DNA of 64,000 nt, from assembly GCA_002973575.1 (NCBI GenBank), contig PVEQ01000015.1, forward strand, positions 1 through 64,000. Reading direction: 5' to 3'. Origin of the DNA: Sediminibacterium magnilacihabitans. Its GTDB lineage: Bacteria > Bacteroidota > Bacteroidia > Chitinophagales > Chitinophagaceae. The translations under genes and the position numbers were made by a program. Below are positions 55,269-62,605 of this stretch, piece by piece. Each line of letters begins with the position of its first letter. Within the stretch, counting starts at the first letter, position 1. The notes beneath the pieces were generated by a model. The model searched no databases, was not told where the DNA came from, and saw nothing but the letters and a program-made list of their open reading frames with translations.

Positions 55269-55276
55269 TACATTTG
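55269..55276 (+). promoter_or_regulatory. -7-like element immediately before the namZ start
   Basis: TACATTTG matches TAnnTTTG and ends 3 bases before the ATG at 55280. If it is active, transcription would begin at or just inside the start codon, giving a leaderless message, or the true start lies further in. No TTTG box is evident at the normal distance. Confidence 0.3.
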
Positions 55277-55279
55277 CGC

Positions 55280-56446
55280 ATGGTACAATTTGGCGTTGAT
55301 ATTCTCCTGCAACAATCTCCTTCCTGGAAAAAAGCAGCCATCGGGCTGGTGACCAATCATGCGGCCACCACCCATGCATTACAACCATCACGCCAGGCAT
55401 TACTGGAAGCAGGTTTCAATATCCGCGTACTTTTCTCTCCGGAACACGGGCTCGATGTAAGGGGTGCAGACGGGCAAGCCATGCAGGATGGCCGTGATCC
55501 GTTAACGGGATTGCCTGTTATCAGTTTATACGGACCCAAGCTGGCTCCTTCGGAAGAAGATCTTGCCGGCATAGATATTTTATTGTTTGATATACCGGAT
55601 ATCGGCGCCCGTTTTTATACTTATCTCTGGACACTTTCGCATGTCATCGAAGCTTCCGCCCATTTTCAAAAACCACTGGTGATATTGGACCGGCCCAACC
55701 CTGTTTCGGGCAATATGTATTTGGCAGAAGGCCCTGTGTTGGCGCCGGATAATGCTTCCTTTATCGGCCGCTGGCCTGTTCCGGTAAGACATAGTTGCAC
55801 ATTGGGAGAGCTGGCGCTTTACTTCAATGCTACCCGAAAACTCGGCGCATCCATTGAAGTAGTTGCCTGCAAAGGATGGAACAGGAATAGTTTCCAACCC
55901 GATTGGGGTATTCCTTTCGTTCCTACTTCACCTGCTATACAGGATTTTCAAAGTATGCTGTTGTACCCGGGTCTTTGCATGCTCGAAGCCACCAATATTA
56001 GTGAAGGGCGTGGTACGCATCATGCATTCCGTGTAGCGGGAGCTCCGTGGATCAACGGGCCTGTTTTGGCAAACGGACTGAAAGAAATGAGTGAAGAGGG
56101 CTTGTCTGTACAAGCAACTGAATTCATCCCATCCGAAGGTAAGTATGCGGGCAAACGCTGCTATGGAGTAAAGATGGAAATAACAGCGCCCGGCGATTTT
56201 CAAACTGTTTGGAGTGGGTTGTTGCTGATCAAACTCATTCAATCTTTGTATCCGAAAGAATTTGCCTGGGCTCCTTATCCAACGCATGTAAACCCTTCTG
56301 GTAAAGGACACCTGGATAAGCTAACAGGGTTACGTAACAGTGAAACCCTTTTCACCCTGCCGTTACCTGCTTTCCTTGCAACTATTACGAAACATACCCG
56401 CGTTGATGACTGGAAAGCGGCAACGGCTGCATATCTTTTATATTAA
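55280..56446 (+). CDS. NamZ-type exo-beta-N-acetylmuramidase (DUF1343)
   Basis: 388 residues from ATG 55280; an in-frame TTG two codons earlier is less likely. The DUF1343 pattern is clear: GLVTNHAATTH, LFSPEHGLDV, DILLFDIPDIGARFYTYLWTL, DRPNPVSG and ISEGRGTHHAFRV. NamZ proteins release MurNAc from peptidoglycan fragments. There is no signal peptide, so it may act on imported fragments. It fits with the Mpl and epimerase genes as part of murein recycling. The stop overlaps the TcdA gene by 4 bases. Confidence 0.88.
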   Translation: MVQFGVDILLQQSPSWKKAAIGLVTNHAATTHALQPSRQALLEAGFNIRVLFSPEHGLDVRGADGQAMQDGRDPLTGLPVISLYGPKLAPSEEDLAGIDILLFDIPDIGARFYTYLWTLSHVIEASAHFQKPLVILDRPNPVSGNMYLAEGPVLAPDNASFIGRWPVPVRHSCTLGELALYFNATRKLGASIEVVACKGWNRNSFQPDWGIPFVPTSPAIQDFQSMLLYPGLCMLEATNISEGRGTHHAFRVAGAPWINGPVLANGLKEMSEEGLSVQATEFIPSEGKYAGKRCYGVKMEITAPGDFQTVWSGLLLIKLIQSLYPKEFAWAPYPTHVNPSGKGHLDKLTGLRNSETLFTLPLPAFLATITKHTRVDDWKAATAAYLLY

Positions 56447-57162
56447 TCCATCAGGTTTCTGATCACCACGCTGGCGGCGGTGCAGCCAAAAATGGCCGGC
56501 ATATAGCTGATGGTGCCTATAACAGATTTTTTTGGATAGGCTTTTTCTGTTTCTATCACGCGCGACTGATCTACTTTTTCTGCGCTGAACACCACCGTGA
56601 TCCCTTTATGGATACCCAAGCCGCGCAGTTTCTTTCGTACATACTTGGCCAGGTTGCACTCGTAGGTTTTGGAAATATCCGTCACTTTTACTTGAGAAGG
56701 ATCTACTTTACCTCCGGCGCCCAATGAGCTTACAATCGGTATTTTCTTTTCACGGCAGGCTTTGATGAAATGCACTTTGGGTGATAAAGTATCGATGCAA
56801 TCCACTGCATAATCAAATTGCCCCGCATCCAGGATCTCAATGGTGCGGCTATCGCGTATGTATTCGGTAAGCACTGTCAATTCCAATGACGGATTAATGT
56901 CTTTCAACCGGTCTGCCAGCACTTCTGCTTTCAGTTTTCCGGCTGTTGAATGCAGCGCCGGTATCTGTCTGTTGGCGTTACTCAGGTCTACCGTATCTGC
57001 ATCGATGATGGTCATGCGCCCCACGCCCGACCGCGCAATCATTTCGGCGCAGATACCGCCAACGCCCCCCAATCCTACCACGAGTACATTTTTGTTCATC
57101 AGTTTTGCCACTTTCTCATCGCCCAGCATCAACTGGGTACGGCTCATCCAGTAAGGGATCAT
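56443..57162 (-). CDS. tcdA: tRNA threonylcarbamoyladenosine dehydratase (E1-like)
   Basis: 239 residues with the E1-like ATP-binding fold: VVGLGGVGGICAEMIARSG, TIIDADTVDLSNANRQ and SLGAGGKVDPSQV. The family (TcdA/CsdL) cyclises t6A37 in tRNA to ct6A using ATP. The Cys-x-x-x-R-type activation residues in the C-half (YMPAIFGCTAASVV) are also present. Length is close to E. coli TcdA (268). It is convergent with namZ, with a 4-base overlap. Confidence 0.88.
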   Translation of the reverse strand: MIPYWMSRTQLMLGDEKVAKLMNKNVLVVGLGGVGGICAEMIARSGVGRMTIIDADTVDLSNANRQIPALHSTAGKLKAEVLADRLKDINPSLELTVLTEYIRDSRTIEILDAGQFDYAVDCIDTLSPKVHFIKACREKKIPIVSSLGAGGKVDPSQVKVTDISKTYECNLAKYVRKKLRGLGIHKGITVVFSAEKVDQSRVIETEKAYPKKSVIGTISYMPAIFGCTAASVVIRNLMD

Positions 57163-57182
57163 GATACTCTTAATTTAAATTT

Positions 57183-57254
57183 GACAATTAGCCAATTCGT
57201 CAATTTGATAATGTGGTAATTGGCTAATTGTCGAATTGACAAATTGGCTAATTG
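57183..57254. repeat. Inverted repeat with extra partial copies
   Basis: GACAATTAGCCAATT (57183-57197) is the exact inverse of AATTGGCTAATTGTC (57218-57232), and a further copy AATTGGCTAATTG follows at 57242-57254. The AT-rich 15-bp arms sit in the leader region of the Ycf48-like gene, upstream of its ATG at 57285. Such Bacteroidota repeats are typically dispersed. Confidence 0.7.
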
Positions 57255-57284
57255 ATTATTTTAGGGTGCAAAAATGTAGTTAGT

Positions 57285-58316
57285 ATGCGGTTTTTAAAAA
57301 TTATTTCCTGTGCGGGGTTATTATGGATGGCGCTTGCTGTTCAGGCTCAATCTCCTTCTCTTCAATTGTTGCAGTCGGGCAAACGGGTGAGTTTGCGTGG
57401 ATTAAGTGTTGTAAACGATAGCCTGGTATGGGCCAGTGGCAGCGGTGGCACGGTGGCACGGTCTGCAGACGGAGGCCGTAGCTGGACCTGGCTTACCGTT
57501 CCGGGCTATGAAAAAAGGGATTTCAGGGGTATCGAGGCTTTTGACGATCATACGGCGGTGATCATGGGCATTGCAGAGCCCGCGGTGATCCTGAAAACCA
57601 CCGATGGCGGCGCCAGCTGGCATAAAGTGTTTGAAGACAGTACCAAGGGCATGTTCCTCGATGCCATGCATTTTGCCAACGAAAAAACAGGCATCGTAAT
57701 AGGCGATCCCATCAATAAAAAAGCTTTTTTTGCCCGCACTTACGACGGGGGCAATACCTGGGAAAAACTGAATACAGCTTCTTTTCCCGAACTGGCCGAG
57801 GGAGAAGCTTTTTTTGCTTCCAGCGGCACCAATGTCAAGCTTACTAGTTTCAACAAAGAGTATACCGTTACTTTTATTTCAGGGGGAAGAAAATCTAATC
57901 TCTGGACCGGCTTCTACCACAAAGATTCGCTGCCGTTGATGCAGGGGTTGGAAAGTACGGGTGCCAATTCCATTGCAGTAAACGAATCGGTAAACAGGGC
58001 TGTGGTAGTAGGCGGCGATTTCGCCAAAGACACCATCAGCTCGGGCAATTGCGTATTGTTATCCATTCAACCGGGCGGTGTTCAGGTATCGAAGCCTTAT
58101 ACCCCTCCTCATGGTTACCGGTCCTGCGTAATTTATTTGAATAACCAGCAACTGGTTACCTGCGGCACTTCCGGGGTAGATATTTCCACTGACGGGGGAA
58201 TGAACTGGTTGCTCATTAGTAAAGAAGGGTTTCATGTGGTGCAAAAGGCCAAAAATGGCAAGGCCGTGTACCTGGCAGGAGGCGGAGGGAAAATCGCCAG
58301 GTTGTTAATTCCTTAA
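57285..58316 (+). CDS. Ycf48/BNR-repeat secreted protein
   Basis: 343 residues from ATG 57285, which begins a signal peptide (ending AVQAQ). It has at least four Asp-box motifs (S/T-x-D-G-G-x-x-W): SADGGRSWTW, TTDGGASWHK, TYDGGNTWEK and STDGGMNWLL. This gives a beta-propeller of the photosystem-II stability factor Ycf48/sialidase-BNR type. In non-photosynthetic bacteria its role is unknown; it is probably periplasmic. Confidence 0.85.
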   Translation: MRFLKIISCAGLLWMALAVQAQSPSLQLLQSGKRVSLRGLSVVNDSLVWASGSGGTVARSADGGRSWTWLTVPGYEKRDFRGIEAFDDHTAVIMGIAEPAVILKTTDGGASWHKVFEDSTKGMFLDAMHFANEKTGIVIGDPINKKAFFARTYDGGNTWEKLNTASFPELAEGEAFFASSGTNVKLTSFNKEYTVTFISGGRKSNLWTGFYHKDSLPLMQGLESTGANSIAVNESVNRAVVVGGDFAKDTISSGNCVLLSIQPGGVQVSKPYTPPHGYRSCVIYLNNQQLVTCGTSGVDISTDGGMNWLLISKEGFHVVQKAKNGKAVYLAGGGGKIARLLIP

Positions 58317-58430
58317 AATACGATTAAAACAAATACTTCCATTAAACCAATCGATGCCGGTAACGGTCATATATCAGTACTAGCAATACAAAAAAGCTTA
58401 TAGTTTTTTCCATTTTTTATGCAGCAGGGT

Positions 58431-58473
58431 AAAACAAGGGTAATCTGGCAACAGGTTACCCTTTGTTCTTTTA
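58431..58473. terminator. Bidirectional terminator between convergent genes
   Basis: GGGTAATCTG (58438-58447) pairs with CAGGTTACCC (58452-58461), a stem of ten pairs with one G.U, closed by a GCAA tetraloop, with A/T flanks on both sides. It lies between the stops of the Ycf48-like gene and the minus-strand DUF486 gene. Confidence 0.75.
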
Positions 58474-58803
58474 TTTTTTGAAGGCGAAATAAGCCGCCCC
58501 TAATATCAAAAGAAAACTGATCAGGTATTTGATTTCGAAGGGCTCTTTCAGGTACCACACGGCAAATACCGAGAATATAACCAGTGTGATGATCTCCTGG
58601 GTGATCTTCAATTGAAATCCTCCAAAACCGTTCTGGAATCCTGCCCGGTTAGCGGGAATCATAAAACAATATTCGAAGAAAGCAATGCCCCAGCTTAAAA
58701 GAATGGCTTTCCATAGAGACAGTTCTTTTTTCTCTAATAAACCATACCAGGCGAATGTCATGAAGATGTTGGAAATGATTAGTAAGCTTATTGTTTTCAG
58801 CAT
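58471..58803 (-). CDS. DUF486 family membrane protein
   Basis: 110 residues with four hydrophobic helices and the DUF486 pattern: SNIFMTFAWYGLL, WGIAFFEYCFMIPANRAG, FQLKITQEIITLVIF and LKEPFEIKYLISFLLI. It belongs to the small drug/metabolite-transporter-like set; the substrate is unknown. Confidence 0.9.
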   Translation of the reverse strand: MLKTISLLIISNIFMTFAWYGLLEKKELSLWKAILLSWGIAFFEYCFMIPANRAGFQNGFGGFQLKITQEIITLVIFSVFAVWYLKEPFEIKYLISFLLILGAAYFAFKK

Positions 58804-58873
58804 AAAGATTTGATTACAAGTGGCAAGTTATTATATCATTACAGCAGTTAGATTAAAAAAAGTTGAACATTTT

Positions 58874-58904
58874 TTTGGCAGTTATTCCACAGTCCCTATT
58901 TTTG
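58874..58904 (+). promoter_or_regulatory. Full Bacteroidota promoter of tRNA-Val
   Basis: TTTG at 58874-58877, exactly 19 bases, then TATTTTTG at 58897-58904. This is a perfect TTTG-N19-TAnnTTTG match. Transcription should start about 7 bases downstream, roughly 12 bases before the tRNA. Confidence 0.8.
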
Positions 58905-58923
58905 CACTCCCAAACAACAAAAA

Positions 58924-58998
58924 GGGAGCATAGCTCAGCTGGTTTAGAGCATCTGCCTTACAAGCAGAGGGTCCGCGGTTCGAACCCGTGTGCTCCCA
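58924..58998 (+). tRNA. tRNA-Val, anticodon TAC
   Basis: 75 bases folding as a cloverleaf. The acceptor stem GGGAGCA/TGCTCCC closes at 58924-58930 and 58991-58997, with discriminator A. The anticodon stem is TCTGC/GCAGA with loop CTTACAA (anticodon TAC, valine). The T arm has the GGTTCGAACCC core. CCA is not encoded. Its own 3' half appears to have been replaced or re-supplied by the islet that follows. Confidence 0.97.
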
Positions 58999-58999
58999 C
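58955..58999 (+). repeat. Left 45-bp direct repeat (attL-like) within tRNA-Val
   Basis: The 45-base core from GCCTTACAAG to CTCCCAC is identical to 60987-61031. It covers the anticodon loop to the 3' end of the tRNA, the classical attachment region for integrases that use tRNA genes. Confidence 0.85.
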
Positions 59000-59008
59000 T
59001 TAAAAATC

Positions 59009-59046
59009 AAACAGTTAGATTATGAAACGTCTAACTGTTTTTTTAT
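59009..59046 (+). terminator. Terminator of tRNA-Val (islet-derived)
   Basis: AAACAGTTAGA (59009-59019) pairs with TCTAACTGTTT (59030-59040), an 11-bp stem, followed by T residues. Confidence 0.8.
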
Positions 59047-59151
59047 TTACACAAGGCTTGCACAACGTTTCTATCCTGTTTGATGCACGCAGGTACTGTG
59101 CATAACTTTTTTATAGTTGCAACTACTGCTTTTAGCTTTTTCGGAGGGTTC

Positions 59152-59421
59152 TTAGTTATTCTGAATTAAAGATTTCTGCAAGACTGCTTTCAAATCTCTT
59201 TCCAACTCGCTAAACGATTTCTTGGTTATCGTTCTATTGAAATGCAATATGCTCCAGACTCTACCGATTTCATCCGATTTTTTGATTTCATCTTCTTCAG
59301 AATCTTTTGCCTGAGAATACAATTCATATAAATCCGAAACGGTTACGGGCTTTCCTTCATTGTCAAATCGAAGCATCCGCTGGGATAGAACGCTGGTACA
59401 CAACACGATGAAAAATATCAT
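59152..59421 (-). CDS. Hypothetical small protein in the tRNA islet
   Basis: 89 residues beginning MIFFIVLCTSVLSQ, which looks like a short signal peptide, followed by a charged Asp/Glu/Lys-rich region (VSDLYELYSQAKDSEEDEIKKSDEIG...) and a helical C-terminus (KKSFSELERDLKAVLQKSLIQNN, read as one helix). No family is recognised. Located between the tRNA-Val terminator and the 59.9-kb gene. Confidence 0.5.
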   Translation of the reverse strand: MIFFIVLCTSVLSQRMLRFDNEGKPVTVSDLYELYSQAKDSEEDEIKKSDEIGRVWSILHFNRTITKKSFSELERDLKAVLQKSLIQNN

Positions 59422-59880
59422 ATAAAGTACTTGAATATTAAAAAAATATTCCTACATTCAATACAGCATCGAAAATGAAGCATACTGCAGGGGTTTCTTT
59501 GTAGTATGTCCCCCCGCTTCGTTTTTCTTCACCTCCCATCCATAGAGTGCGGCACACTTTGCTCATACGTAGGATGCCCGGTATGCCGGCACTCGTTAGG
59601 TTATGCGTCGATAGCATGGTGTAGCGAGGCGCACATCGTATTGCGTACAAAAGAATAGTGCAATGATTTGCTCCTGCGAACATCCTGCTCGTTGCAGCGG
59701 ATACTCCGTATTGCACCCGAAGAAAAATCAAAAGGACGTTGGCAGCCACGATACTGCTCCGGGACGGCACCAGCCGGGTACACATATGCATCTGGAACCC
59801 TTGCACTACAAGCAAGCAAAAAAGCGCCGAACATGCGCCCTATGGTGTCAGACAAGGGAGCGAAACTTTAAATCCATGAT
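59422..59880. other. Islet stretch without a convincing gene
   Basis: 459 bases. Several open frames exist on both strands, but none has a convincing start, codon pattern or recognisable motif. No tRNA, terminator or repeat stands out. It may be decayed DNA. Confidence 0.4.
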
Positions 59881-60394
59881 ATGAAAAAGTACATTTTCTA
59901 CTCACTCCTCTTTCTCGTGATCGCTGGTGTACTCTTTGTCGCTTGCAGGCGGCCATATCGACCAACACAACGAAGCTGATGCGCAGGCAATCGTGTATCC
60001 GCTCGCAAACAAGGTTGCAAGCTACTTTTACGCCAAATACCAGCGAGATATTCGCCGAGATTTTGTGAACAATCCCCAAGGAATCATAATTTTAGGGTTG
60101 CTCTACGCGGCAAAAGAGCGGCATGCGGCAACAATCAATATGAGTGCCTCGCTCCACGCACCGGGGCAAGGGCTTGCGGTGGAATCAAACAGAGCGACAT
60201 TTGATTGTTTGCTGTCCGTGGTGGGTTCGGTGATCGGCCTTTCTGATGCGCGCAATCTCTGGCAGAGCATTGCTGCGGGCGCGACTGAAGAAACCGCCAT
60301 TGCCGCATTGAAAGTGATCGGGCGCAGAGTTGCCGGTGTCATCACCGTTGCCATCATGGTGTATGACCTGGGAAGCTGCTTGGATTGGTGGTGA
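59881..60394 (+). pseudogene. Lipoprotein gene with apparent frameshift
   Basis: ATG 59881 opens a lipoprotein signal (MKKYIFYSLLFLVIAGVLFVAC, lipobox FVAC) but the frame ends after 32 codons at 59979. The +1 frame from about 59945 continues as a 140-residue protein-like sequence (GGHIDQHNEADAQAIVYPL..., then helices with SVVGSVIGLSDARNLWQSI and GRRVAGVITVAIMVYDLG). Removing one base in the GCAGGCGGCC segment would join signal and body. Either a real frameshift or a sequencing error. No known family is recognised; the body is mostly helical with one or two hydrophobic segments. Confidence 0.5.
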
Positions 60395-60420
60395 TTTATA
60401 ACCTCATAAATATCAATCGT

Positions 60421-60645
60421 ATGTTGAAACAAATCACGGAATATGTCATCGTCGCGCTCTTGTCAATCGCGACGATTGCACACCTTGGCAAACTCGCGTA
60501 TCTGTATTTCAAACCCACCTTCTTAAAACGGTTTGACTTCATTTCTAATCCGGTGCCAAGCAAAACATATTTGACCTTGTATTATGTTCTCACGGTCATT
60601 GTATGCGTGTATGCGATCACCACGCGAGTGAGCAGCGTGCATTGA
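60421..60645 (+). CDS. Two-helix membrane protein in the islet
   Basis: 74 residues from ATG 60421. Two hydrophobic segments (YVIVALLSIATIAHLGKLAYLYF, read as helix 1, and YLTLYYVLTVIVCVYAI, helix 2) are separated by a basic loop. No family is recognised. It lies 26 bases after the frameshifted lipoprotein gene and ends before a strong hairpin, so they are likely one transcript. Confidence 0.55.
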   Translation: MLKQITEYVIVALLSIATIAHLGKLAYLYFKPTFLKRFDFISNPVPSKTYLTLYYVLTVIVCVYAITTRVSSVH

Positions 60646-60662
60646 GATATATCTATATCGTT

Positions 60663-60700
60663 GAGATAGGCTGCTCTTATGAGACAGCCTATCTCATTTC
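60663..60700 (+). terminator. Hairpin after the islet operon
   Basis: GAGATAGGCTG (60663-60673) pairs perfectly with CAGCCTATCTC (60685-60695), 11 bp, with an 11-base loop and a short T-rich tail. Confidence 0.6.
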
Positions 60701-60986
60701 TGCATGTATCCAAGGGGTATGCTGATGTCGGTTGCAATTGCGGTCGTCCGTGCGTTGTGCCCAAGCCGAAGAATGACCGGATAGGTGCAATCTTTCTTTT
60801 CTCTGCGGGTGTCGAGCAATATGGTTACATTGGTATTCTGCACTTCATAAAGGTACTTTCCCTTGCACAAGATTAGCACAATAACACTGTACAGATACCG
60901 TTCTTTTTATCCCCATATTCTCTCTAAAAAGATGGTTTTCTACGGTTATCCGTCAAGTGAGTTCAAGGTGAATTCAGAAATCTTGC
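60696..60986. other. Islet tail, no clear gene
   Basis: About 290 bases between the last hairpin and the right direct repeat. The frames that stay open lack a convincing start or coding pattern. No att-like arm-site repeats were detected by eye. Confidence 0.35.
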
Positions 60987-61031
60987 GCCTTACAAGCAGA
61001 GGGTCCGCGGTTCGAACCCGTGTGCTCCCAC
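60987..61031 (+). repeat. Right 45-bp direct repeat (attR-like), tRNA-Val 3' fragment
   Basis: Identical to 58955-58999. It lacks the 5' half of the tRNA and cannot fold to a full tRNA, so it is an insertion scar rather than a second gene. Confidence 0.85.
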
Positions 61032-61033
61032 AG

Positions 61034-61065
61034 AAAAGCCTTAATAGAAATGTTGAGGCTTTTTT
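61034..61065 (+). terminator. Ancestral tRNA-Val terminator, now distal to the islet
   Basis: AAAAGCCTTAATA (61034-61046) pairs with TGTTGAGGCTTTT (61051-61063), with two G.U pairs and a GAAA tetraloop, followed by T residues. It begins 3 bases after the right direct repeat, exactly where the original tRNA terminator should lie if the islet was inserted between tRNA and terminator. Confidence 0.75.
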
Positions 61066-61140
61066 CATTGTAGTCAGGTTAATATAGGTGAATTGAAAAA
61101 ATGGTAAATTTAAATTCCCATTGATTCAATCACAATACGT

Positions 61141-61740
61141 ATGGCCAAAGTCAGAAAACTCCTTGCATTAGCTGCCGGACTTAACACCATTATATTCGTT
61201 GGCGAAATGATCAGCGGCGCCGAAGGGCATAGCACCAGCTTGATCATGGATGGAGTACATAATTTTTCTGATGAACTGGCGCTGGTTTGTCTTTTTCTGG
61301 CTTACCTGTTGCCTGTTACCATGTCGCGGAATTTCCAGCGCCTGGCCAATGCACTCAATTCTATCGGGCTCATTTCTATCAGTGTTTTCCTGATATGGCA
61401 ATCGGTGAATAATATCATTCATCCTGTACCAACAATTGGCTATATACCATTGATAGCCGGACTACTGGCAGCCATTGCTAACTGGGGTGTTGCCAGGATA
61501 TTGTATTCCATTAAAGACAGAAACGCTGCTATTCGTCTCACCTATATACACATTGTAGGCGATGTGTATGTTTCATTGGCGCCCGTGGTTGCAGGCTTGC
61601 TGGTGTTGTTGACAGGCAAATATATCTTTGACCCCATCATCGCCATTTTAGTAGGCGTATGGTTGATCTGGGCTACGATCAAAGAAATTGCACATTCTCA
61701 CGATGAGCTCATCTGGCCGGAGCATGTAGCTGATCAATAA
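61141..61740 (+). CDS. Short cation diffusion facilitator
   Basis: 199 residues with about six hydrophobic helices. Metal-site motifs are MDGVHNFSDELAL in helix 2 (D-x2-H-x3-D) and HIVGDVYVSLAPVVAG in helix 5 (H-x3-D). The usual CDF C-terminal cytosolic dimerisation domain (about 80-100 residues) is missing; the protein ends soon after helix 6, with EIAHSHDELIWPEH. It is likely a Zn/Co/Fe efflux carrier, of the short CDF type. The 3' end overlaps the convergent pirin gene by 7 bases. Confidence 0.82.
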   Translation: MAKVRKLLALAAGLNTIIFVGEMISGAEGHSTSLIMDGVHNFSDELALVCLFLAYLLPVTMSRNFQRLANALNSIGLISISVFLIWQSVNNIIHPVPTIGYIPLIAGLLAAIANWGVARILYSIKDRNAAIRLTYIHIVGDVYVSLAPVVAGLLVLLTGKYIFDPIIAILVGVWLIWATIKEIAHSHDELIWPEHVADQ

Positions 61741-62588
61741 ACCAGTTCTCCGAATACACCATTCTTGTAATCTTCCATTGCCTGGTTGACCTCTTCCTGT
61801 GTGTTCATTACAAAATTATCTTTCGCAGCAACCGGTTCGCCAATGGGTTCGGCGGACAGAAACAATACCTGTGCATTTTCTTCTGCAGTAACGATCACTT
61901 CGTCATTTTCTTTTTGAAACACTACCAGGTGATGTGCAGCAATACTTTCCTGGTTGATGTTCACCGTACCTTTTGCTATGTATAGCAAAGTCCAGTAACC
62001 CGGCGTGGCCGTGAACTGTACCTGTTTTCCTTTTGCAATGGTTCCAATAATAGATATAACAGGTGTGAAACTTTTCAATGGACCTGTCTTGCCTTCGTAT
62101 TCACCGCTCACCAATCGCAAAGACACACCCTCCTGTTCCAACACAGTTGGCTGTAATGCCTGCGGCGCCGATTGATAAGAAGGCGGATCCCATTTTTTAG
62201 CTTTGGGCACATTTACCCAAATCTGGATCAACTCCTGCGTTCCTCCTTTTGCGAGCAAATCTTTGGTAGGTCCTTCACTATGCAACAATCCTTTCCCTGC
62301 AAACATCCATTGCGCTCCACCTGCCCTGATCACTTCATCATGTCCTGCATTGTCTTTATGGTATCCTTCTCCCTGCAATTGAAAAGTAACAGGTGCAAAG
62401 CCCCTGTGCGGATGTGGGTGAATACGCAATTCCTGGCCCGGACTAATGGTGTCCGGACCAAGATGGTGTATTACAATAAATGGATTGGCAAACCTGAAAT
62501 CTTTATGTGGCAGGGGTTGTATCACTTTTTCTTCCCTGGTGATCAGCTTTTCCCTTCCCTCTAATACATGTTCAATTGATTTTTTCAT
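61734..62588 (-). CDS. Pirin-family protein (1)
   Basis: 284 residues from ATG 62588 (MKKSIEHVLEGREKL). Bicupin pirin fold: NPFIVIHHLGPDTI, the metal motif HPHPHRGFAPVTF (H-x-H-x-H) and QLQGEGYHKDNAGHDEVI with GGAQWMFAGKGLLHSE. Some pirins have quercetinase activity; others modulate redox or transcription. It is 17 bases downstream of a second pirin gene on the same strand, probably co-transcribed. Confidence 0.9.
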   Translation of the reverse strand: MKKSIEHVLEGREKLITREEKVIQPLPHKDFRFANPFIVIHHLGPDTISPGQELRIHPHPHRGFAPVTFQLQGEGYHKDNAGHDEVIRAGGAQWMFAGKGLLHSEGPTKDLLAKGGTQELIQIWVNVPKAKKWDPPSYQSAPQALQPTVLEQEGVSLRLVSGEYEGKTGPLKSFTPVISIIGTIAKGKQVQFTATPGYWTLLYIAKGTVNINQESIAAHHLVVFQKENDEVIVTAEENAQVLFLSAEPIGEPVAAKDNFVMNTQEEVNQAMEDYKNGVFGELVY

Positions 62589-62605
62589 GGTTAACACAGT
62601 TTAGG

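Larger units (their letters stand above)
58955..61031. mobile_element. 2-kb tRNA-Val islet, no integrase
   Basis: The tRNA-Val 3' half (45 bp) is repeated 2,032 bases downstream, bracketing an islet with its own terminator (59009-59046) and a few small genes (59152-59421 minus, 59881-60394 plus with a frameshift, 60421-60645 plus). Downstream of the second copy lies a second terminator with a 13-bp stem, probably the ancestral tRNA terminator displaced by insertion. No recombinase or phage gene is visible inside, so the islet is a passive cargo, a satellite, or a decayed element. Confidence 0.75.

Noticed and set aside
59438..59855. Overlapping open frames on both strands in the islet
   Set aside because: None has a credible start context, domain or codon pattern; the competing frames suggest non-coding or decayed DNA.
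60987..61031. Second tRNA-Val gene
   Set aside because: Only the 3' half is present; there is no 5' acceptor strand or D arm. It is an attachment-site duplicate.
58955..61031. Integrase or transposase inside the tRNA islet
   Set aside because: No frame shows tyrosine or serine recombinase motifs, and the space is too small once the visible genes are placed.
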